Notes under the pieces: model-generated | What the model was told of the DNA's origin: nothing | Databases searched by the model: none | What the model saw: the letters and a program-made list of their open reading frames with translations, nothing else | In this document: one piece after another, positions 1-8,880 of the stretch | Position numbering within the stretch: the stretch's first letter is position 1 | Layout of the letters: the number at the start of each line of letters is the position of its first letter | Origin: Fidelibacterota bacterium MT.SAG.2 | GTDB lineage: Bacteria > Fidelibacterota > SORT01 | Length of the DNA: 34,368 bases | Assembly (NCBI GenBank): GCA_004402915.1 | Contig: SORU01000015.1 | Location: 1-34,368, forward strand | Direction: 5' to 3' | Program-made: the position numbers and the translations under genes

Positions 1-915
1 AATATTTGATCTTGAATACCTCAATACTGTTTCTATATGATTTTTCGACTCTTTAGGTTCCGTAAATTTCGTCCAAAATTCTCCAATGAATAAAAATTGA
101 TCAGCTAATACCTTTCTACCCTCTGAGTCTATTTGAAAATCATCAATATATGATCTAAACTTAAATTCCCATTTCTTCTTTACGATAGCAATTTCACTGT
201 ATGCGATATAATTATCTAAGTCACCGACAAATCCACTCTTCCTTGAAGAACCAGTATCAAAATCATGGACAATGTAGGGGATAATCGGATTTGACCTTAA
301 CAAATTTATCCCCTGATTAATTCCGGTATAAATTGAAAATTCTCCGAGGCCAAGACTGAAATCTCGGTACACTTTGAATGATAACTGATGAAAATTAAGA
401 ATTCTGTCAAAAGTTTCGCCGGATGAAATTCGCTCAGCCGGCAAAAATTCGATACTATTTGAAAATACCCATGCTTTGTGTTTATATCTCCAATTAACTC
501 CATCACCACTGATTCTCGCACTATTCCAGGGAGACAATTGCCTGATCAAATAGTATTTTGTCCTAAGTCTGCCTGCCCTTAGATTGAACGCTCCGGAATT
601 ATAATTTATTTCTGAAGCATATACTCTTCCTGTAGAAAAGACAGGAATGTCCGGTCTTTCATAATTTGCGCCGATAAGATCAGGTTCAGAATTTGAAAGA
701 ACAAGTCCCCCTAAAATCGTATACTTTCGTGAAATTGAAAGACCCTTTTCAATATATATGTTTCTTGAACTGTTATTAAAATTGATTTCAGACGCCAGAG
801 AGATATAATTTGACTGTTCCAATAATAATGAATTAAGGTCAAGCGATTCAAGAGATTGAGCAACCAGATTGGTGATGTTAAAAATAATAAATCCAACAAG
901 GATAGTTATCTTCAC
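1..915 (-). CDS. Wzi-like outer-membrane beta-barrel protein, C-terminus beyond the window
   Basis: An uninterrupted frame of 305 codons runs from a GTG at 915 off the left edge. The GTG directly abuts the TAA of the acetyltransferase gene, so the two are translationally coupled. Residues 1-21 form a typical signal peptide: a positive start, a hydrophobic stretch, then 'NLVAQS'. The rest is rich in alternating hydrophobic and aromatic strands, as in outer-membrane barrels. It includes 'GLGEFSIYTGINQ' followed by 'NPIIPYIVHDFD', which resembles the capsule-assembly Wzi family that anchors polysaccharide to the outer membrane. The location at the end of a polysaccharide operon fits. The Wzi assignment is from memory of the family and is moderate; an exported barrel protein is more certain. 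Reading the short ATG frames in this stretch instead would give only meaningless peptides. Confidence 0.7.
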   Translation of the reverse strand, partial: MKITILVGFIIFNITNLVAQSLESLDLNSLLLEQSNYISLASEINFNNSSRNIYIEKGLSISRKYTILGGLVLSNSEPDLIGANYERPDIPVFSTGRVYASEINYNSGAFNLRAGRLRTKYYLIRQLSPWNSARISGDGVNWRYKHKAWVFSNSIEFLPAERISSGETFDRILNFHQLSFKVYRDFSLGLGEFSIYTGINQGINLLRSNPIIPYIVHDFDTGSSRKSGFVGDLDNYIAYSEIAIVKKKWEFKFRSYIDDFQIDSEGRKVLADQFLFIGEFWTKFTEPKESKNHIETVLRYSRSNI

Positions 916-1554
916 TTAATTCGGTCTCCCCAACTTCTTGATAATCTTTGCTGGCACACCTACAGCCACGACATCATCCGGTAAATCATCCAAGACGACA
1001 GATCCTGCACCTATTATGCAATTGCGTCCTATTTTGATTCCTTCTTTTACTACTGATCCCATACCAATAAAACTGAACTCTCCTATTGAGACACCTCCTG
1101 CAAGCACTGATCCCGGTGCTATATGTGCTCCTCGACCTATTTCACAATCATGCTCAACGATTGCACCTGAATTAATGATAACTGCTTCTGCGATCCTGGC
1201 ATTTGCGTTCACGACCGACTGGGCAAAGAGCACTACACCGGAACTTATCGATGCTGTTGGGCTGACAGAACAATCTTCATGTGCTATAACAGGAAATGAG
1301 AATCCAAGTGATGAAAATTTATCAAAATACTCGCATCTACTTTTATTTTCACCGATTCCCAATCCAAGCAACAACTTATTCGGAGCTAAGTCTTTAATCG
1401 CATCGCTGTTGCCGAGAACAGGATGACCCAGAACTGTCCGACCGTGTAATGAGGAGTTGTCATCATAAAATCCGTTTATTGTCTCATTTTTTGATTTCCA
1501 TGCTTCAGCAACTACCTTCGCGTGTCCGCCTGCTCCTATAATGATTATTTCCAT
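916..1554 (-). CDS. PglD/NeuD-type sugar O/N-acetyltransferase
   Basis: Acetyl-CoA-dependent acyltransferase of 212 residues from the ATG at 1554. An N-terminal Rossmann-like sugar-nucleotide binding part begins 'MEIIIIGAGGHAKVV'. From about residue 95 a left-handed beta-helix of hexapeptide repeats follows (for example 'GSVLAGGVSIGEFSFIGMGSVV') and ends in the usual 'GVPAKIIKKL'. The His in 'IVEHDCEIG' matches the catalytic base of PglD. The frame is open up to 1605, but that extension lies inside the upstream gene and lacks the family start, so 1554 is chosen; it lies 2 nt past the stop of the sugar transferase. PglC and PglD neighbours usually build or transfer diacetamido-trideoxy sugars, so the substrate may be a UDP-4-amino sugar made by the aminotransferase at 32514-33701. 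This substrate link is inference. Confidence 0.9.
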   Translation of the reverse strand: MEIIIIGAGGHAKVVAEAWKSKNETINGFYDDNSSLHGRTVLGHPVLGNSDAIKDLAPNKLLLGLGIGENKSRCEYFDKFSSLGFSFPVIAHEDCSVSPTASISSGVVLFAQSVVNANARIAEAVIINSGAIVEHDCEIGRGAHIAPGSVLAGGVSIGEFSFIGMGSVVKEGIKIGRNCIIGAGSVVLDDLPDDVVAVGVPAKIIKKLGRPN

Positions 1555-1555
1555 T

Positions 1556-2137
1556 TTAGCCTTCAAAAGTACCCATCGTTTCTTCATCTGATTTATTAAT
1601 ATCACGCTGTAACAATACTTTCCAGATCGTTAAAAATATTATCTTAATGTCTAATGCAAGAGATTGATTCTCGACATACCAAATATCATATTCAAATTTT
1701 TTATCCCAACTAATAGTATTGCGACCGTTGATTTGAGTCCAACCTGTAATTCCGGGTTTTACATCATGCCGCCTGTTCTGTTCGGCTGAATACAACTTTA
1801 AGTATTCCGGAAGCAAAGGTCTTGGACCGACGATACTCATCTCCCCTCGTATTACGTTTAAGATAGAAGGTATCTCATCCAAACTAGATTTTCTTAAAAA
1901 ATTCCCTAGCTTGGTAATTCGTGATTTATCCTGAATATCGTTTTCACCTATTAAAATCGGCTTCATAGTTCTCAACTTATATAACGTAAAGACCTCTCCT
2001 TTTAAGCCTGCGCGTCTCTGTTTAAATATTATCGGAAAACCATCTATTGATATGATAATAGCACTTAATACCACAATCAACGGAATTAAAAAAATCAACC
2101 CAACAATTGACAAAAGTAAATCAACTATTCTTTTCAT
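1556..2137 (-). CDS. PglC-like monotopic undecaprenyl-phosphate sugar phosphotransferase
   Basis: Initiating phosphoglycosyltransferase that moves a sugar-1-phosphate from a UDP-sugar to undecaprenyl phosphate at the inner face of the cytoplasmic membrane. The protein has 193 residues, the small PglC-type length with no extra N-terminal membrane domain. A re-entrant hydrophobic helix occupies residues 5-30. 'YKLRTMKP' follows at 53-60, the catalytic Asp-Glu pair is in 'SLDEIP' (87-88), 'VGPRPLLPEY' at 103-112 and 'GITGWTQINGRN' at 129-140. The start overlaps the end of the upstream glycosyltransferase gene by 17 nt, showing co-transcription. It is the only initiating transferase seen in the window, so it probably sets the first sugar of the repeat unit. 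Confidence 0.95.
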   Translation of the reverse strand: MKRIVDLLLSIVGLIFLIPLIVVLSAIIISIDGFPIIFKQRRAGLKGEVFTLYKLRTMKPILIGENDIQDKSRITKLGNFLRKSSLDEIPSILNVIRGEMSIVGPRPLLPEYLKLYSAEQNRRHDVKPGITGWTQINGRNTISWDKKFEYDIWYVENQSLALDIKIIFLTIWKVLLQRDINKSDEETMGTFEG

Positions 2138-3356
2138 TCTGATATGTCTTCATTAAAAGATTGATAAATTTTTTAGAGAGTTTTCCTCTTTCAAATTCCG
2201 TCAAAGCTAATTGGTAAGCATTATCTCCCATGACTTTGAGCATATCCCGATTTTCTGCAAACTGTTCCATCGCGTCTGCAAATGCCGCTGAATCTCCGGG
2301 AGGAACATAAATACCACATTCTCTCTCTTCTATCAGTGAAGCCAGCCAGCCCGGGTAATTTATCAGTATAGGCAATCCGGATGCAATATAGTCAAAAAAT
2401 TTGTTTGGTGAGGTACCATAGTAAAATGCCGGAATGTCTGCGAGTATCATCAATCCGACATCCATAGTTTTTAATTCTTCAACTAAATTATACTTCGATA
2501 TCGGATCATTAAATTCTATGTTTGTTAATTTTTCTTTTCTCGTTCTTTCCATAAGCTCGGGTTTTAGCATACCGTTTCCGATAAGATTAAATTTCACATC
2601 TTGACGCCCTCTCGTTTGTAACTCAACAGCAGTGTCTATAACTGCGTTTAATCCATTTGCGATACCATGCGCACCTGTAAAAACTGCTTGCAATACATCG
2701 TTCTTTCTTTGAAAGTTTTCTACGGATCGCTTAGGCGATATTTGGTGAAGATCGATATCACTCCCATTGGGAATCATTTCAATTTTTGCCGGCTTCACAC
2801 CTTTCCTCTCAATACCTTCGACAATTCCCGGAGATAAACCAATGCAGGCATCAGCTGAACGATAAGAAATCCACTCTAAGGATGAAAGAATCATCAAAAC
2901 AAATGGGTTGGTAATGACTCTCATTTCTTTGGGCAATTCGGGCCAGAGATCCCTGACCTCAAACACAAAGACTTTATTTCGAAGCCAGTGTGATAATATA
3001 CCCGGGATTGCGACTGTCAATGGTGTTGATGTACAGAATATTAAATCATATTTCATTGTTAAGGCAATAAATGTACTTTTCCATGCAAATCTGAAGAAAA
3101 TAACACTTCTCTTAAAGAAATTGTCTTTGCTCGAATAGGATATCTCCATTTCGATTATATTTATACTTTCAACAACTCCTCTTCTCACACCGCGCACAAA
3201 CTGCCCAATTAAACCTGAATCTCCATTTTCATGAGATCCACAGAGAAGAGTTACATTATGACCTTCTTTCACTAATTGTTTTGAGAATTCGTAGGATCTT
3301 GTTCCTCCCGCCCCTTCAGGGGTAGTAAAATGTTGATGAATATATAAAATATGCAT
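2121..3356 (-). CDS. WbuB-like GT4 glycosyltransferase
   Basis: Retaining GT-B glycosyltransferase of 411 residues. The start 'MHILYIHQHFTTPEGAGGTRSYEFSK' is characteristic of the WbuB group, which transfers N-acetyl-L-fucosamine in some O antigens. The second Rossmann domain has 'AVFTGAHGIANGLNAVIDTA' and the donor-site region 'YYGTSPNKFFDYIASGLPIL', where the usual E-x7-E is only loosely kept. It ends 17 nt inside the PglC-like gene and starts 7 nt after the heparinase-family gene, so it sits in a tight operon. A role as second transferase, acting on the lipid-linked first sugar, is inferred from the pairing with the initiating transferase. The WbuB resemblance is interesting because a WbuX-type amidination module also lies in the window, but donor identity cannot be read from sequence. 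Confidence 0.9.
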   Translation of the reverse strand: MHILYIHQHFTTPEGAGGTRSYEFSKQLVKEGHNVTLLCGSHENGDSGLIGQFVRGVRRGVVESINIIEMEISYSSKDNFFKRSVIFFRFAWKSTFIALTMKYDLIFCTSTPLTVAIPGILSHWLRNKVFVFEVRDLWPELPKEMRVITNPFVLMILSSLEWISYRSADACIGLSPGIVEGIERKGVKPAKIEMIPNGSDIDLHQISPKRSVENFQRKNDVLQAVFTGAHGIANGLNAVIDTAVELQTRGRQDVKFNLIGNGMLKPELMERTRKEKLTNIEFNDPISKYNLVEELKTMDVGLMILADIPAFYYGTSPNKFFDYIASGLPILINYPGWLASLIEERECGIYVPPGDSAAFADAMEQFAENRDMLKVMGDNAYQLALTEFERGKLSKKFINLLMKTYQNEKNS

Positions 3357-3363
3357 TGTTTTT

Positions 3364-5247
3364 TTAGTTTAATTCTATGAGGGTCTGAACTCGAATATCG
3401 CCCGGAGCGAATTCGATTTCTAAGACAGGAATCTCTGTTTTATTTAGATAATAGTGAGATTCAAATCCTGTGTTCAATTCTATTTTCTTAGCTTCATTAT
3501 TAGATTCAATAGTCAATTTGCCAAATTCACTTTTAATTATATTGCCACTTAATTCCCATTCACCGGGAATAAGTCGCCATCGCAATATGGCTTTTTTTGT
3601 GTGACCATTAAAATGGTCAATAACACGCAAATAATCCTTGGTAAATTGTATACTTCTCCTGTGATAACAACCTTTGTAATCGATGTATTCTCCGCAATAC
3701 GTAACTATGTCATTATTAACTGCTAATCGTTCTATGTGATTTAATTTTATCCATGATCCAAATAAAAATTTCCCTATTCTGGGCATTTGATCACGATCAT
3801 CAAATTGGACAGTATTATGCGACTGCGTTCCGGAGAAATATTCTGCCCATTTAGTGTTGGCATTATAGCTATAGCTTCCTCCATCTCTCAAAATGTTTTT
3901 TCCTTCATTCCAGATATCTAAATGGAAAATATCAGATTGAGCAGGTCTAAATTTAAAATTCGGTATTCGCATTATCCCCCAGCGGATACGTGTTTTATCA
4001 TTTGGAAAAGGACCGATGAAATTATAGCCCCCATCTTTAAAATGTTTTGTCGCAAAGGTTTTGTTTGGTGGTATCATTTTCTTGAAATCCAACCAGAATA
4101 TTTCATCATCCCAATTGGTAGTATAATAAATATTTTTGCCTAAAAAATAAAGAGCCGCCAGCTCAATCGTACTTCTATAATTTCTATAATCATCATTAGA
4201 ACAGTTAATCAACTTTGCTCCATCATTTCCTCCTAAATTGGGTCCATTTCCTGAGAAAGGATCAATAAAATGACACAGCCAATTAATCGCCGAAGTTATT
4301 CTTTCATAGTACTCATCACTCATTCGATCGAGTTTAAGTTTCTCCATGAAAAATTCAGACAGAATTAGTGTATCCAGCAACACTCGATGGTAATTTAATG
4401 AATACTGTGAAAAACTACCGTCAGGTTCAATAAGGCTTAAAACTCTTTCTTCAAGCCATCTACGCCCCTTCTTTTTCCAATTTAAAGCCTGCTTAAGCTC
4501 TCCGGATTTTAATTCACCATATTCAGATAACCAAGCTCCACCTACGAACATGGCAGTAGCTTCACTGGTGCCGTGGTTATTATTTTGAGCTTTTGCATAT
4601 TGAAAGGTAACCATAATTCTTTTGCAGTGGTTCTGAACAAACCTTATCAATGCGTTATTGGGTTTTTCAAAATCTTTTGTTATATGGGCTGCTAATAAAA
4701 CATTAAGCATTCGAATAGATGTTTCTTGTCCGCAAACCCAATTCGGACCCCGGTTTGGAGGATTATTCACATTCCAATCTCCAATCCATTTGTTTAAGGT
4801 ATTAAGATATTTTTTATCCTTGGTAACAGCAAATGCTCTCGCCAAATGGACAGCCCAATCAAATCGCGAAGGTTCCCAAATTGCTTTAATATCACCAATT
4901 GAAGAGTCGTGTTCATCAATATTAGACCAGTGATATTTTATATTTGAAAGCCGTATGGAATTATAAGGGTTTTTGAACCAGTCAGGAGGAGATCCCACTT
5001 CAAATGATTCAGAAGAAAAGTACTTTAAATATCCGTTAATGATATTATCTGCATATTTAGTATCATATGATAGATTCTTGTTATTGTTTTTCTCAGACTT
5101 ATTTGATTCAAAAATAGAGTTATTTTTAGACTTACCGATGGGATATAAAAATCTGTAAATACCTAACTTTAAAGATAATCTATGAAATAGAACGCGGAGT
5201 AAATTCAGGATTCCAAGCCGATAATATGTAAATAATTTCTCTATCAT
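3364..5247 (-). CDS. Heparinase II/III-family protein of a polysaccharide biosynthesis locus
   Basis: 627 residues with the two-part heparinase II/III layout. An N-terminal alpha/alpha toroid (about 60-390) contains 'NNNHGTSEATAMFVGGAW' and 'FSQYSLNYHRVLLDTL', which carry candidate catalytic Asn, His and Tyr. A C-terminal beta-sandwich (about 410-627) contains 'ILRDGGSYSYN' and 'GTQSHNTVQFDDRDQMPR'. Known members cleave uronate-containing glycans by beta-elimination. This one has no signal peptide; its basic, amphipathic N-terminus is common to homologues inside capsule clusters, so it probably acts in the cytoplasm or at the membrane rather than as a secreted lyase. It sits next to a fused dehydrogenase/oxidoreductase, a pairing I recall from other exopolysaccharide clusters. 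Exact reaction unknown. Base composition is clearly AT-rich. Confidence 0.85.
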   Translation of the reverse strand: MIEKLFTYYRLGILNLLRVLFHRLSLKLGIYRFLYPIGKSKNNSIFESNKSEKNNNKNLSYDTKYADNIINGYLKYFSSESFEVGSPPDWFKNPYNSIRLSNIKYHWSNIDEHDSSIGDIKAIWEPSRFDWAVHLARAFAVTKDKKYLNTLNKWIGDWNVNNPPNRGPNWVCGQETSIRMLNVLLAAHITKDFEKPNNALIRFVQNHCKRIMVTFQYAKAQNNNHGTSEATAMFVGGAWLSEYGELKSGELKQALNWKKKGRRWLEERVLSLIEPDGSFSQYSLNYHRVLLDTLILSEFFMEKLKLDRMSDEYYERITSAINWLCHFIDPFSGNGPNLGGNDGAKLINCSNDDYRNYRSTIELAALYFLGKNIYYTTNWDDEIFWLDFKKMIPPNKTFATKHFKDGGYNFIGPFPNDKTRIRWGIMRIPNFKFRPAQSDIFHLDIWNEGKNILRDGGSYSYNANTKWAEYFSGTQSHNTVQFDDRDQMPRIGKFLFGSWIKLNHIERLAVNNDIVTYCGEYIDYKGCYHRRSIQFTKDYLRVIDHFNGHTKKAILRWRLIPGEWELSGNIIKSEFGKLTIESNNEAKKIELNTGFESHYYLNKTEIPVLEIEFAPGDIRVQTLIELN

Positions 5248-5548
5248 CGTTTTTTTAAACTACCTACTTTAAGTGAAATTACTATTTACTGTTAAATTAA
5301 TTGGAATCGACTCCTAAAATGAGACACTTTCTCCCTATTGTAAGAACATTTCTAATACTCTTTCGGTGTGCTGAACCAAACATGCTCTGATAGAGTTGTT
5401 TCTATATACCATTAATTTAAAGTTGATTTCAATGGGTCTAAAAGCCCGTTTCTATTAAAGGATCCACTGGATCTGCTTATTCTGAGGATTCCATGCAGCA
5501 ATATGTCCAAATGATATACTCTCAAATTTTAGGATAATTTGCTTTTCA
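5248..5548. other. Intergenic region before the heparinase-family gene
   Basis: 301 bp without a convincing gene. On the minus strand there is a weak promoter-like TTGAAA-18-TATATA, and a small inverted repeat GATCCA-C-TGGATC lies near 5461. A minus-strand frame that starts inside the 3' end of the upstream gene stays open to about 5460 and encodes 'FGHIAAWNPQNKQIQW', reminiscent of PQQ-dehydrogenase propeller repeats. It is too short to call more than a possible gene scrap. The gap probably separates two transcription units or carries an internal promoter. Confidence 0.35.
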
Positions 5549-7690
5549 TTACTCAAGAAATTTTGCAATCTCGATAGTTGTTTTGGAAACTTCAATTAAT
5601 TCCTCGAATGATATCGGAGATTTATCACCTTTATCTATAGCGTTTAAAAAAGAGTGGACCGAACCGTTATGCCCTTTATCCTGTCTCATTGATTTCATTT
5701 TTGAAAACCCCTTCCAACCATATCCTATCAGAGACCTATAATTATTTAGCTGTAAAATAGAACCATCGCAAAATACTTCAATCCGTTCCTTTGGATATTT
5801 GTTACTCCCGTTAGCAAAATAGTGAATAGTGCCTATCGACCCGTTTTTGAACTTCAAGGAGATTGTTACGATGTCGTTATTCAATTCCGTATTCGATTTT
5901 GGAAGCATCTTGATAGCATGGTTTGAAACAATCTCACTATCTGCCAGAAATCGCAACAGGTCAATAAAGTGGCACACTTCACCTATAATTCGACCGCCAC
6001 CGATGCTGGAATCTTGTGTCCAGTGATCCTGCGGAATAGCGCCTGCGTTAACCGTTATAATAAAACTACAAGGTTGCTTTTTACCGGCGATCAAACTTTT
6101 TATCTTTCGAACCATTGGCGCAAACCTGCGATTAAAGCCCACCATCAATATTGTACCAGACTCATTTTTAGAATTTGCCTGTTCATACTCTCTCTTTATC
6201 TGCTCCAAATCATCCAATTTTAACGCAAGTGGTTTTTCAACATAAATATTCTTGCCCGCTCGAATCCCCTTCATTACAATATCAGCATGTGAATCGTGTC
6301 TGGTAGCAATTGCGAGAATACCAATCTGCTTATCATCAAACAAATGATCCATATCTGTAGATGAATTCAAAAAGCCGTACTTTTTCGCAGCATGAGCAGC
6401 GCTCAATCCATTCTTGCTCACAATTGTGTGCATTTTCGCATTTGACTTTATAAATGCGGGGATCAAAATCCTTGATGCAAAATTGCCTGCCCCTATAAAT
6501 GCGCAGAATTTATTTTCAGTACCCTTTTTGGGGGGCTTATGAGATAATTGCTGATTTGGAATTATTCGAGTCATACTTTTATCGGTGTCATATTCTAATA
6601 TCGTACCCAAAGTATTACCGTTTTTACTCAAATCCGTGTATGCATCCGGGCTATTTTCAAATTTCACTTGAGCGCTAATTAACGGATCGATCAACATCGT
6701 TCCCTTCCTGATCATATCTAATACCGCAAAAATATTACGTTGAGCCGTCCATCGAACATAACTAAACGGATAGTCTATCCCCTTCTCCTCATAATCACTA
6801 TCATATTTTCCTGGACCAAACGAACAGGACACTTGAAAGGATATTTCGCTCTTATAAAAATCTTCTCTCTTAAGTTCTAAGCCGGTCACGCCAATTAATA
6901 TGATCCTACCTCTTTTACGACACATTTGCGCCGCTTGTGTGATCGGATCGTTACTCGATGTGGAAATGGCGAGAATAACTCCATCAACTCCTCTTCCATC
7001 AGAAAATGACCTTATGAATGAAACCGGATCACTCATTTCGGTAGAATTTATGCTCTCGATGCCAAGTTTTTTTGCTAATTGTACTTTAGAGTTGTTGATA
7101 TCAATCCCGATAACATCACAACCGTTTGCTTTCAATATTTGTGCCGTAATTAAACCGATCAGTCCTAATCCGAATACGACAAATTTTTCTCCAATCTGAG
7201 GCTTTGCCAATCTTACCCCTTGGAGTCCTATTGCGCCTACAATAGCAAATGGTGCGTGCGATATTTCTACCCCTTCGGGTACTTTGATAGAGAGATTTTT
7301 AGAAACACACACGTATTCAGCGTGAGGCCCGTTAGACACCACCTTATCGCCGACAGAAAATTCATTAATATTATCTGATACATCTACAACGGTTCCAACA
7401 TTGCAATAGCCTAAAGTCATAGGCTGATTTAGTTTTGATCTTACCGCATTAATTGTAGTTGCAAACCCATCGGTTTTTATTTTGCCCAAAACATCCTTAA
7501 CTTTACCCGGTTGCTGACGAGCCTTACCCCATAATGAGGCATTCCCAAAATCCAAAAGCATTTTTTCTGTACCCAAAGAAATAAGACTATAATCAGAGCG
7601 GATGAGAATCTCTCCACTTCCGACCTTTGGTACCGGTACTTCTATCGTTTTAACATCACCAGTATTAATATTAATTTGTAATTGCTTCAT
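5549..7690 (-). CDS. Two-domain oxidoreductase: zinc-type alcohol dehydrogenase fused to Gfo/Idh/MocA dehydrogenase
   Basis: 713 residues combining two NAD(P)-dependent enzymes. Residues 1 to about 360 are a medium-chain (zinc-type) dehydrogenase with 'GYCNVGTVVDV' and the nucleotide-binding 'VFGLGLIGL' at about 172-180. From about residue 395 a Gfo/Idh/MocA domain begins with 'FIGAGNFASRI' and carries the family signature 'YVEKPLAL' near 480. The same fusion is known beside heparinase II/III-family genes in polysaccharide clusters, where it is thought to oxidise or epimerise a sugar nucleotide; its reaction is not established. An AGGGTG-like ribosome binding site precedes the ATG. A partial promoter (TTGACA at 7754-7759, poor -10) lies just upstream. 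Confidence 0.92.
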   Translation of the reverse strand: MKQLQININTGDVKTIEVPVPKVGSGEILIRSDYSLISLGTEKMLLDFGNASLWGKARQQPGKVKDVLGKIKTDGFATTINAVRSKLNQPMTLGYCNVGTVVDVSDNINEFSVGDKVVSNGPHAEYVCVSKNLSIKVPEGVEISHAPFAIVGAIGLQGVRLAKPQIGEKFVVFGLGLIGLITAQILKANGCDVIGIDINNSKVQLAKKLGIESINSTEMSDPVSFIRSFSDGRGVDGVILAISTSSNDPITQAAQMCRKRGRIILIGVTGLELKREDFYKSEISFQVSCSFGPGKYDSDYEEKGIDYPFSYVRWTAQRNIFAVLDMIRKGTMLIDPLISAQVKFENSPDAYTDLSKNGNTLGTILEYDTDKSMTRIIPNQQLSHKPPKKGTENKFCAFIGAGNFASRILIPAFIKSNAKMHTIVSKNGLSAAHAAKKYGFLNSSTDMDHLFDDKQIGILAIATRHDSHADIVMKGIRAGKNIYVEKPLALKLDDLEQIKREYEQANSKNESGTILMVGFNRRFAPMVRKIKSLIAGKKQPCSFIITVNAGAIPQDHWTQDSSIGGGRIIGEVCHFIDLLRFLADSEIVSNHAIKMLPKSNTELNNDIVTISLKFKNGSIGTIHYFANGSNKYPKERIEVFCDGSILQLNNYRSLIGYGWKGFSKMKSMRQDKGHNGSVHSFLNAIDKGDKSPISFEELIEVSKTTIEIAKFLE

Positions 7691-7755
7691 TTATCACCCT
7701 TAAAGTGGAATCTACGATATCTGTCCTAAAAATTCAAGTTACGAGTTATATGTTG

Positions 7756-8880
7756 TCAAGATGCATATGTGCCTTTTCTCCACTTTGTATAACGTGCGGC
7801 ACGTTTGATCTGGTTCACCATATTATCAATTGTGAATTTAGTTTCAACTAGTTGTTTGCTTTTTTGACCCATTTCTGCGCATATATCAGGATTGATTTGA
7901 AGGTATTTAATTGCCTGATAAAAATCATCTACACTTCCACCAGAAAGATGAAACCCTGTCACCTTATCCTGAACTAAATCATACTCGGTGCCGTCTGCCT
8001 GGTGGACTATTATCGGCAACCCAAAAGCCATTGCTTCTGAGATAACAATACCACCTCGACCTGGAATCATTAGCACATCTGCGGAACGAAGATATAGGGG
8101 CAGCTCATCAACCATCCGTCCCGGAAGAAATACGTTAGAAAGTTCTTCGCGTGTGGCTTGTTCGAGCAAACTTTCAAGAAGGGGACCGGTACCGAGCAAA
8201 ACAAAATTGAATCTCTCACTATCAGATTTTTTAGCCAGATCCAACATAACGCCGGGCCGCTTATTTTCGTCCAATGTCCCCAGATAGAGGACTGTGAATC
8301 GTTCAGGCAGTCCAAGCTTTTGCCTCGCTTTAGAAGTAGTATCAGTCATAGAGTCTGAAATGGAGAGGAAACGTTGAATTCCACCAACGTTTGTTGCAAC
8401 AAACACCTTCTCGTCCGGTTGACCGAGCTTCAACAGGCATTCTTTGCTAAATGATGAATACACGACAAAAGCATCAAAGAATCTCCGAAAAAAAGCCTTT
8501 ATAAGTGATCGAAATCCTTTACCGCCAATAGAGGGCCAACCCGGAAGCGAAATATAACACCAGTGCATCAATGCAACACGTCTGTTGAACAAATATTTGT
8601 AGCCGATCGCCTGAAGGTAACCAACGAAATGGCTCTCTCCCTCGCAAAGGATGACGTCCGGGTTGAATTTCCGAAGCTCACCGACCAATCCAACATGCCA
8701 TTGGAGGGTACGGGCATTTAAGGGTAAAAAGAGAGTTTTCAGCTTTCGATAATTAATGCCCCTTAGATCCGGACCGCTCTTAATTTTGGTGTTAGGGACA
8801 TCCTCCCCTATTCCATGCTCGGTTGCGGTCAAGTACTTGGGTCTGCATCTACCACAAGCATAGTATGACCAAATGCTCAT
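7756..8880 (-). CDS. GT4 glycosyltransferase, 5'-truncated second copy
   Basis: 374 residues. From residue 25 to the 'IKRAA' near the C-terminus it is identical to the intact glycosyltransferase at 9852-11096, because both lie in a direct repeat of about 1 kb. The first 24 residues ('MSIWSYYACGRCRPKYLT...') are unrelated to the intact copy and replace its first beta-alpha-beta unit ('RLAILQRVCTGYRVPLFEQ'). The acceptor domain is therefore incomplete. The C-terminal tail also differs ('RYTKWRKGTYAS'). The donor half ('VLYLGTLDENKRPGVML', 'GRGGIVISEAMAFGLP') is intact. The ATGA overlap with the sulfotransferase stop at 8877-8880 means it is probably translated. It may be inactive and best regarded as a duplication remnant, or it may serve as a 3'-end cassette for recombination. 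Confidence 0.75.
   Translation of the reverse strand: MSIWSYYACGRCRPKYLTATEHGIGEDVPNTKIKSGPDLRGINYRKLKTLFLPLNARTLQWHVGLVGELRKFNPDVILCEGESHFVGYLQAIGYKYLFNRRVALMHWCYISLPGWPSIGGKGFRSLIKAFFRRFFDAFVVYSSFSKECLLKLGQPDEKVFVATNVGGIQRFLSISDSMTDTTSKARQKLGLPERFTVLYLGTLDENKRPGVMLDLAKKSDSERFNFVLLGTGPLLESLLEQATREELSNVFLPGRMVDELPLYLRSADVLMIPGRGGIVISEAMAFGLPIIVHQADGTEYDLVQDKVTGFHLSGGSVDDFYQAIKYLQINPDICAEMGQKSKQLVETKFTIDNMVNQIKRAARYTKWRKGTYAS
7796..8808. repeat. Direct repeat copy 1 (about 1,013 bp)
   Basis: Matches 9898-10910 at a constant offset of 2,102 nt. Every line I compared was identical, and the translations are identical throughout. Identity stops sharply at 8808/10910. On the other side it fades: of the 13 bp beyond 7796/9898, 9 match. 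The pair flanks the sulfotransferase gene. Confidence 0.95.

Noticed and set aside
938-1426. 162-codon plus-strand frame opposite the acetyltransferase
   Set aside because: It is antisense to a well-conserved hexapeptide-repeat gene; the Thr/Pro-rich translation has no family resemblance and reflects the repeat codons.
5459-5548. Minus-strand 'GHIAAWNPQNKQIQW' possibly from a PQQ-type dehydrogenase
   Set aside because: About 30 codons, no start, and the family match rests on one repeat-like phrase; noted only within the intergenic entry.
7731-7759. Promoter before the two-domain oxidoreductase (TTGACA with 17-nt spacer)
   Set aside because: The -10 (TGAATT) matches only three of six bases, and the -35 lies inside the coding end of the upstream gene.
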